This document shows positions 56,188 through 64,000 of a DNA stretch of 64,000 nucleotides, in pieces (position 1 is the first letter of the stretch; the number at the start of each line of letters is the position of its first letter). Location of the stretch: assembly GCA_036365515.1 (NCBI GenBank), contig CM070873.1, forward strand, positions 27,076,085-27,140,084, in the 5' to 3' direction. This DNA comes from Torymus aiolomorphi. Lineage: Eukaryota; Arthropoda; Insecta; Hymenoptera; Torymidae. The notes beneath the pieces were generated by a model that did no database searches, was not told the DNA's origin, and saw only the letters and a list, made by a program, of their open reading frames with translations. Position numbers and translations under genes: made by a program.

Positions 56188-56448
56188 CCGAGAAAAAAAG
56201 TTTTATAAAATTGCCATACTGCCTCATAAAGCTACAACAGAGTTGTCATACAGACTGTAAAGATTAAAAAAACTACATTACTTTATAGTAAATTTTATAA
56301 TGCAGCATAGTAAATTTTTCTTTATTTCTAGCAAAATTTCGTATAAAGTATGGCAGCTTTTGTTTTTTACAGTGTTCTGTGGTAGTTTTACGAGGCAGTG
56401 TGGTAATTTTTACTAATTACCTTTTTCTCAATTTGTATTTAAGTATTT
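56188..56448. mobile_element. Degenerate foldback element
   Basis: CGAGAAAAAAAGTTTTATAA, then TTGCCATACTGCCTCATAAA at the left correspond, inverted, to TTGAGAAAAAGGTAAT and TTACCACACTGCCTCGTAAA from the right. TAGTAAATTTT recurs inside. Divergence between the arms indicates an old copy. Confidence 0.65.
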
Positions 56449-57064
56449 GAATATTTTTTAAAATGAAATAATTTTAGCTTATTTGAATTATTCGTAAATG
56501 TTTACAATTACAGATATCCTCGAATGACGTCATTAAATGAACGTTCCCGTAATATATGATAACTGCGTTCCAGACGTAAATTCCTTTAATTAGATCTATT
56601 AACGAATTGATGATTATAATGCCCTTTGGCTTGTAATATGAAAAGTCAGCTGGATTAACTGCAGTAATAATATTCAATAAAGCGCCTGTTAAAATATCAA
56701 TATAACGTAATGCATTATGCATGATTTTAAACTAATTATGTAAATTAATACACGTGAGGATTATTACTAAATTCTCTACGCTTCGATAATGTTGAAGTTT
56801 ATTTTTCAGTTTTTAGAAATCTATTGCAGATATTCTCTACTGTATACAAACGATAATTAATTGCATCCAGTAATTGGATAGCTCAAATTCGCCCATGCTT
56901 TGCTTTAATAATATATTCTATCTGTTCAAATATATCATATTTTATCAAATGTGATTCTTTATTTAAATACATTAAAACAATTAAAGCCAACTTTTTAGAA
57001 AATAAGAACAAGCAAATTTTTACATTCGAATAGTTTGCTGATGAACAGGACACATAATTACAAA
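56449..57064. other. AT-rich DNA, no gene
   Basis: No feature was recognised. Confidence 0.35.
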
Positions 57065-57130
57065 TAAAAAAAAGTGCTGCGAATTCATTGACACGCTGTC
57101 TCTTCAAACTTAATTTATTAATGCCTTAAA
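57065..57130 (+). repeat. H-family start, short fragment
   Basis: GTGCTGCGAATTCATTGACA, then CTCTTCAAACTTAATTTATT resembles the starts at 8548 and 28072. Confidence 0.5.
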
Positions 57131-58303
57131 TTATATTAAATTTGATAAATTTTAATACATTTGACTCATTTCAGCTTATCTTTTACTCTAAGAGTTTATT
57201 AAAATCTTCAATTTAGGTCAGCTTAGTGATCTTTAGCTCACTTATAACTTCCCTGGCGGAAATCATTATTTGATTAATAAGTCACTAGTTTTATTAGGTG
57301 TGCTCAAAAACTAGTCACATTTGTTGACTATTTTCTATCCAGCATTAAATGTCTTTTCCGACATAATATTGCTATTTGTTATTAAAAGAAAAATAGAATA
57401 AATTACACATAAGCTAGTTTTTAAATATATTGCAGCTAGCCGAAATAGAAAGAATGCAAAGAGTAGTTGATCTTTTTTTAATTATGAACTGTTATTATGA
57501 CGATGAACAACAGAGCCAGAATCACATACAAAAGTAACAGTTTTATTTATAAGTTAATTTTAACATTAGTAGGATCTGTTCGTTGTGCCTAAACATCTTC
57601 GATCCGTCTAATATAGAATAAACGTCAAATTTTTAGTTTAACACTTTTTATTTACAACTCCACAATTTTATAAAAAAAATTCAAAATATTTAAACATTGC
57701 AATCGATTACAAAACTACTGCACACACCTGCTACAATAGTACTATTGTATTTATATAAATTATCAAAATTCACACCGAAACCGACCCTTCAAATCGAAAA
57801 CACAGGTGCACTCAAATCCTTGACACGCATTCGCAGAAGCGTTTCTCGCGCGATCGAAATGATTTCTCGATTTAATTGCGATATCGCGGGTAGAGATAGA
57901 GAGATGCACTCGCGGGAGTCGTCGCCGCGTCGTCCTCGTTACTAATTCAGCCGCCGAGCGAGCGATCAAGGGTAAGGACAGCAACGATTCTATTTGCGGC
58001 CCGTCGGTTCGTTACCGGGGGCTGCTTTATGATTGATGGACTTTTGTTGGATGATTCGATGCGGTATCTTTGTCAAATGTTTTTGCGCGTATGGGTATGT
58101 TGGTGGAGTAAAATGGTAGTGGATAATCGATGAAGTCGCGCTGGATGGCGTTTACAGCGTGTATTAAAGAGCGTTCGAGATGAAAAATAATTTGTAAATG
58201 TTGTACTTATGACGTAAACTGAAGTGCGTCAGTTTCATTTGAAAGAAGAGTCATTTCAAAATAGATCAGGGAAAAGCAGAATATACAGGTTTAACGTTAT
58301 TTC
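57131..58303. other. Unique DNA, no gene
   Basis: AT-rich, with a CpG-rich block at 57780-58020. Opposing frames there have no recognisable domain. Confidence 0.4.
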
Positions 58304-58645
58304 AAATGAACTATATCTACTATTGTAATAGTAAGATGATGGCTCAAACGACAGCTTTTTATTATAATGTAAGTGTTGGCCTCTGACGCTCTTGCTGTCC
58401 AGTGTTGTGTGCAGATGGAAAAAAGGATGGAAACACAAACACAACAATTTTTTACGTCGACGACGTTTCGAACTTTTACTGATATAATTTTTGTATTTAA
58501 TAGAGATCTAAAAAAGGAACTTCAATAAAAGTTCGAAACGTCGACGTTAAAAATTATTGTGTCTTTTCTCCATCCTTCTTTCCATCTGCACACAACACTG
58601 TACAGCAAGACTGCCAGAGACCAACACTTACATTAAATGAACTAT
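58304..58645. mobile_element. Inverted-repeat element with hammerhead-like motif and 11-bp flanking repeats
   Basis: Direct repeats AAATGAACTAT (58304-58314 and 58635-58645) bracket a 271-bp foldback (58365-58635). Its arms begin TAATGTAAGTGTTGG, pass through TGTGTGCAGATGG and ACAATTTTT/AAAAATTATTGT, and meet near 58470-58530. On the plus strand a stem GAACTT (58517-58522) / AAGTTC (58529-58534) is followed by GAAACGTCGACG. The mirror arm carries CGACGTTTCGAACTTTTACTG. No protein is encoded. The flanking repeats look like a target duplication, which would make this a complete small insertion. Confidence 0.8.
58508..58546 (+). ncRNA. Hammerhead-like motif, decayed CTGANGA
   Basis: CTAAAAA stands where CTGANGA is expected, followed by AG, the stem GAACTT/AAGTTC with a short loop, and an intact GAAACGTCGACG. 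The arrangement equals that at 22655-22692 and 54525-54567. Confidence 0.45.
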
Positions 58646-61600
58646 TGTTTCGTAAAGTTTAAAAATGTTAATTCATAAGTCCTTTAAATTCTAACGTGTT
58701 TGAAATTCCGAACGTTCATAATGAACGAAATATTAATTTAAAATTTCTAATTTTTGTTAGAATTCGTCGGAGTGTGGTTTAAGTGGTGAGTGCAAGAGTG
58801 TATAATGTATTAAGTAGCCAAATTCGGCTAATTCTGAAAATGGCAAAAATCTTTCGTTCACGATGAACGTTCGAAATTTCAAGTACATAAATTCTAAATT
58901 CGTCAAAGCGCCTCCATTTCCTTCATCTACCTCTATTATATTCTCGAATCGGAAACGCTCGTTCGCTACTCGTTTCTACAAGGTATATTAAGTACACGCG
59001 GCTTCGACGAGCGCTTCTCATTAGGATAAGTAAGCCAGTTAGTGCAGAGAGACGTGGTAGTGGTGGTGGTACCAACTACGAGCTACTTTTTAATAGTTCG
59101 CCCCACCGCGCTACCCGCAAAGTTTCTAAGCTCAGTTACGAAAGTAACTAAAACAATTATGATATTCCCTAATTCCCGGTCCAACTTTCTGGCAATTGTA
59201 CGAGCATCACTCGTCGCTGAAAATCCCTCCGCTCTATCAAACCGCAGCGACGAATTGAAACTTTCATTTCCATTTTTCAGAGCGCGGGGGGCAAAAAGAA
59301 TGCGCTCTTTTCTCGCACTTCAGCGAGCGCAAGGTGGCCATTTGTTATATACGCGCTTGGAAAAGCTTCTCTCTCTCTCTCTCTCTTTTCTTTTCTTCTT
59401 CCATACGGCTGATGAATTATGGATGCGTTCCGAGGCGCGGGCGGCACGAGCACTGCGCATGATGTAGGTCAACGGCTGCGATCATATGGTGCTGCCGCGC
59501 GTGTGTGTCACGAGGAGAGAAAAAGACTCGGCTGACATTGGCTGAGAGCGCGGGGATGCTGCTGTTTTTGACGAGCTGCGATTGTTTGTAATGCCGGGGG
59601 AAGGTTGCACGTGATGCACTCGATTTATTCCACTCGAATGCCACGGTAGGAAAGTGCAGGGTTGTTTTTTTTATTCGGTCGTGGTGGATCGAGGTTTTGT
59701 TGCGTGTATTATTCGTTGGATGAAGAAGCTGTGTAAATTTGTTTGAAAATTCGGTTTTTATCGTGGTATATTTTTCGTTTATTATAGACCAGAAAGAAAT
59801 GCTTTGTCTGAGCGAAGATCCGTTTTACCGTGTACGACTTTTTCTACTGAAGACAAAAAGTCTCTGTAACGTCGCAAATTAAACTCATTAGCGCGCCCGA
59901 ATCTTTCTTTTTGCAAGGTATAAAAGACTCTGATTAACATTCTACCTACCTCTCGTTCTCCCAGTCCTATCCCCAGCGCATAAATTTTTCAACAGAACGC
60001 TACAGTCACAAAGAAGCTATCTCGCATTCCTTTCTCTCTCTCTCTCTCTCTCGCTTTGTACCATCCTCTTCTCTCTCCCACTCAGCATCAGCAGTACAGC
60101 AGCGACTATTACCCACTTACTCCGACGTCGTGTGTCTCGTGACTCCTCCTCCCCCCTCCTTAGCTCTGGCACGCGCGCGCGGAGCCTTTGGCCTCTCTGT
60201 GCTCTACTGCTACTATAGCTTTCCATGCGGCTTAGAAAGGGCTCTCGCAGGGGAGGGGGAACCTTAGAGGTCGAGGAGGAGCGCAGGACCCGGGGAAATC
60301 AATACCGGCGAAACCTGCCCACTCTCTCTCTCTCTCAGTCCCGCACCTGAGTGGGAGCTCGGGGAGAGAGGAACGACCCGAGATGCCCGAATGACTGACG
60401 CTACCGAGGGGGTAGTTTTCTTAGAGGTGGAGGAGGGAGGGCAGTTTTTGAGGAATAAGGGGAGGTGATGGGTTGTTTTACCGGCCGGGGATTAATGATC
60501 GACCGAGGGTAGGGGTCGGGATGGCTGCCGCTCTCGTTGTTATCGGTTTCGAGTGCTTCTTCGGTGGTTCGATGGGTTGTCGAGGAAATCGTACGAAATC
60601 TATACGACTATCGTGGTTATCGAGCTGTGAAACTTTTATTCAACTTTCTAATAATACGCCCTGGCAGTCGAGAGGCGCCTCGTAAAAATCCATTTCTATA
60701 TCTTCAATTTCCTTTATTCCTTTCGTGCAGGAGAACGATAAGGGAGGGGGCGCGCGCAAACGCGAGGAGGGGGCGAAAGATTGATGCACGCACATTTCGC
60801 GATTCCGTGTACACCTACACGCACGGGTTCTCGTTTATCCAGTGGCCTACTCTTATATGCAATTTTTCACGCATTCCCGATTGTTCCAGACCAGCAGCGA
60901 GAAACCGTCCGACCTGTTGCTCCGTAACGTCGACACCGCCGTCCGCTAATTATAACCCCCCTTAAAAAAAAAAAAAACAGGAGAGCGAAGAAGGGAAAAA
61001 AGAACACAACATCCTCAACCATCCCTCCGACCTTCCAGCCGACTTTATTATAGAACACCTCACTCGCTCGCTTCTACTCTCTCCTCTCGTTTTTTTTTCA
61101 TCGATATCACACAAGCTACTCGCTAGCGCGCGCGAGTTTCCGCGCCATTGGCACGCGCGCTGCTCCCTTTCGCTCCGTCGCCCACAAAGTGAGCGAGCTA
61201 GCTAGCGTCGTCATCGTCACCTCCAATTTTAGCACAAAGGGGTGCGCCGCCGCCAGTAGCGGATGATGCTCCCTCGCGCGTGTAAGCAAACGCTGCCGGG
61301 GCACGATAGTCCGTTGCTGCATGTGTGTGCGCTCACCTGCGCTTTAATATATCTCTCGGGTGGGGAGAAAGAGGGAGGATGTTGGTGGGTTTGTTTTGCT
61401 GTGAGGGGTATCCTTGTAGGATAAGGAAAATAGATATCGCGAGGTGTAGGGCGCAGGTAAACAAATGCAGTGGAGAGATATCGAGGTGTGTGTGTGTGTT
61501 TTTTTAGTTTAATGTATATAGGATGAATGGTAATGTGAAAGGATAAATAAAGTGGATGAGGAGGAGGCGGAGAGATAGGGTGTATCGGCCGTGGGATTCA

Positions 61601-61710
61601 AGAGGCTGATATATGATCTTTATTTTTTTCGCCTCTCTGGATGGGTAACCGGAGGGTTGCCTCCTATCTTAGGGCGTTCGATGTCATTTTTTGAGCTAAG
61701 ATTTGAAAGT
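58646..61710. other. Unique DNA, CpG-rich, no gene recognised
   Basis: A CT run lies at 59369-59387, a (TC)n run at 60032-60052 and a CT run at 60322-60338. CpG-rich DNA lies at 60110-61310, with the repeat shared with 17318 at 60118-60240. Frames here overlap on both strands and carry no known domain. Confidence 0.4.
60118..60240 (+). repeat. Dispersed repeat shared with 17318-17455
   Basis: TGTCTCGTGACTCCTC, GGCACGCGCGCGCGGAG, TTGGCCTCT, and GCGGCTTAGAAAGGG occur in the same order and orientation as at 17318-17455. Confidence 0.7.
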
Positions 61711-61968
61711 TACACGGAGAGAAATTCCCTGGTAAATTTTGCAAGGTACTATTGCAATTCTCTCACAGACTGCTAATCTGACAAATTTTACTATGTACTA
61801 TAGTAATTTTTTATAGGGAACCTACGAATTTTTCTGAGGAACATATGATTTTTTTAAGGAATCTACGAATTTTTCTAAAAAATTCTTGTAAAAATGCCAA
61901 TGTGGGCGGTCTGTGAGAGAATTACAATGGTACCTTGTAAAATTTAATACAGAATTTCTCTCCGTGTA
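61711..61968. mobile_element. TA-flanked MITE, 254 bp, ~62-bp TIR
   Basis: TA at 61711-61712 and 61967-61968 flanks CACGGAGAGAAATTC, exactly inverted at the right. The repeat continues with few mismatches through AAGGTAC[T/C]ATTG and AATTCTCTCACAGAC. No coding sequence. The CACGGA start resembles the 45699 element. Confidence 0.88.
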
Positions 61969-64000
61969 CGTGTCGGAGTGTGTGCTCTTATTTGGTGATA
62001 TTTTTTAATCGTAGATTTAAGAATGTAAAACGAATATTGTGGGTCAGTTTTTTTTTTCTATTACTATTTGATTCATAGGAATCAAATAAGGTACGTTAAT
62101 ACGTTCACTGTTATGGTGGTTATGCGCAAAGTTGTTTTATTTCAGTTATAGTAAACTCTTCAATCCTTAGAAAAATTCAAAAAAAGCATAAGCTTCTTTT
62201 CTTCTCATCCTTCTCCGCATAGGACAAGTGACAAGAATAATCCAGGTTTATCATTTTTACAAAAATAACAAACGTTAAATGAATAGAGAAATAGAAGGGA
62301 CATGAATTAAAATATGTAAAATTATCTTTATATATTTGAATTTAAAGACGCACGAACCGTCTTAAAAACAACTACGACAACGTACACTGAAAATTGCTAT
62401 CACCAATCCCTTTACCATATTAATAACAACAACCCTCCCCATAAATCACGCCACCTATTCCTCGAAATCGCCCATTTCTCTGGATTCAAATCGTCCGATA
62501 CTGCTCACCCCTCTTCCTAGAAAACTCCCGTCTCTCCCTGTGTCCACGTCACATTCTCCCAATTCAATCGACTCTTTACGCCCGTAAGAATACAGTTGGG
62601 CTATGTTCATTCGATTTTCTCCCCAGCCCGTCGCCTCGCGCGAAAGAGATCAAGATGCACTGGAAACGCGACCTTTGACTCGTCGATTTCCTCTCCCCCT
62701 CTCTCGTTCGTACAATTGCGCGCGTATCACTTCTCGGTCCACTTACGAGCGGACAGGTCTTTTCGGGACGATCGATATGCGAGCGCGAGCGCCTTTGTGT
62801 GTAGCTATTGGATTTGGACGATGGGGTGTCTGATTCGCGCGAATAGCGCCGGCGAGTAAGCGAATTTTTCGATTCCGCGAATTGATTGGCGTGGTTCTGT
62901 ATGAGTATTTAATAGCAGGATTAGCTTTATTGTGTGGTTGTGATGGGAGTTAATATTTTTTTTTTATGACAAGCGTAGAAATTCTTAATTTTCGGTAAGT
63001 TTATATTTATAACCTCATTGTGACAAAATTTTAATTGAATTAACGGCAATTTTAAGTGTGCATAATTAACAGTAAATACGTCGTTGAATCAATGGGGTTT
63101 CTGCCGAAGCAACCAAATTTTTCTTGCTTCAAAAGAAATTCCAATGTTTCAACAGCTTTTGTACTGCTAAATGTGCACGTATTTTTTTTAAATTTTGTTC
63201 TTAGCTATAAAGGTAGCTAAAAAGTAGGTAATTTATGGTTAAAAAGTCTACCTCAAGCATATTTTAGCTATATCTAATGCTAAAAGCGTTATTACCGGGG
63301 GTTTTATAGCTAGTTGTTAGCTAAAAATTAACCATATTCTGAAAATCTATAACAGGATATTTACATAATAAAAAATACAAGATAAGTAATAGCAATTTTT
63401 ACTGTGAATATTGTTTTCAGTTTATGAAAATATGTACAGGATCCACGACTACAATCAAAAATAGTAATTTTTACTACAAAATCCTACGTATATTTAAAGT
63501 ATATATTCAATCCACAAGTCTTAACTTTTATCAATTTTTACTCAAGATATACTAACAAATTTAGTATAACTATTCATTTTCTTTTTGCATATCACAAGTT
63601 TCTCTTCTCATTAACAAAGCAACCAGTAATTTTTAATGCAATGTAGATTTCTCCGTGAACCTTCTTTATTTGTAATTCTCCCTCTCCTTCTATCGACTAC
63701 GTAACACTCACTGTTGTTGAAGTCGAAACATTTACCACAGTTTATGTCATCACCGAGATGTACTTTTCATCAAGCCAAAACTCCAACCATCTTAATCGAA
63801 ATTTTGTAAACCGCGAACCCAAATTCTACCGCAATTTTCATGACAGCCTTCTGCGTCTCACAAAGACGGCATTCGAATGCAACAACACCTCGGATGACGC
63901 GGAAATCACTGGGGGATACATTCAGCAGTTGCGCGAAAACAATTGCGCTGTCTCTCGCTCTCGAACCAGCGATGCGGAATGTATTATACATCGGCGGCGC
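61969..64000. other. Unique DNA, no gene recognised
   Basis: A CpG-rich block lies at 62570-62890. AT-rich DNA at 63200-63500 contains TAGCTA and TAGCAATTTTTACTGTGAAT strings like those near 21930. Frames have no recognisable domain. Confidence 0.4.

Noticed and set aside
60537..60965. 142-codon plus frame
   Set aside because: It spans low-complexity GA- and C-rich DNA, has no recognisable domain, and is overlapped by other frames.

Overview
The window looks like non-coding DNA from an insect nuclear genome, most likely a hymenopteran and plausibly a chalcid-type parasitoid wasp. That assignment is inference. It rests on the alternation of AT-rich repeats with CpG-rich, GA/CA-microsatellite-rich unique DNA, on Penelope-like, Gypsy and non-LTR retroelement remains, on abundant TA- and TTAA-flanked foldback elements, and on a fragment of the spliceosomal WD40 gene SMU1. 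I found no intact multi-exon host gene and nothing prokaryotic. Nearly all long open frames are chance frames through simple repeats or CpG-rich DNA.

Layout. Positions 1-4.9 kb hold unique DNA, a jockey/CR1-type reverse transcriptase tail (1377-1559) and a TTAA-flanked foldback element (2097-2503). Positions 4.9-10.3 kb are a repeat nest. In it, two copies of an unclassified AT-rich repeat ('H', with a CA run and hairpin ends) flank a 2.2 kb block carrying sequence like the CSTF2 hinge domain on the minus strand. Positions 10.3-21.3 kb are mostly unique, with a duplicated block at 16.6-18.4 kb around a large inverted repeat. A second TTAA element lies at 21.3-21.65 kb. A Penelope-like retroelement (RT plus GIY-YIG endonuclease) lies at 22.5-24.3 kb and is split by a 154-bp palindromic element with 8-bp target duplications. 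Positions 24.5-26.1 kb hold another H copy with nested foldbacks. Positions 28.1-31.6 kb hold an H end, a Gypsy RT remnant split by a third TTAA element, a satellite with a period of about 175 bp, and the SMU1 pseudogene. Positions 31.6-35.7 kb hold the second, larger CSTF2-like block on the plus strand, with a CSTF C-terminal-domain-like exon and three to four tandem, mutated hinge-domain units.

From 36 to 64 kb long unique stretches alternate with small DNA transposons: a CCCTTT piggyBac-type element (43.4 kb), TA-flanked elements at 45.7, 48.3, 53.8, 54.2 and 61.7 kb, a GCGC-ended foldback family (13.4, 43.3, 46.4 kb), and a tRNA-like module inside the 48.3-kb element. Two inverted-repeat elements at 54.4 and 58.4 kb, and the 3' part of the Penelope element, carry the same hammerhead-ribozyme-like arrangement (CTGANGA or a decayed form, a short stem, then GAAACGT or a decayed form).

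The two most interesting signals are the multi-copy CSTF2-like hinge units, which travel with a repeat block present twice in opposite orientations, and the palindromic hammerhead-like elements, which suggest non-autonomous relatives of Penelope elements. Every assignment was made by eye from motifs and repeat comparison within the window.
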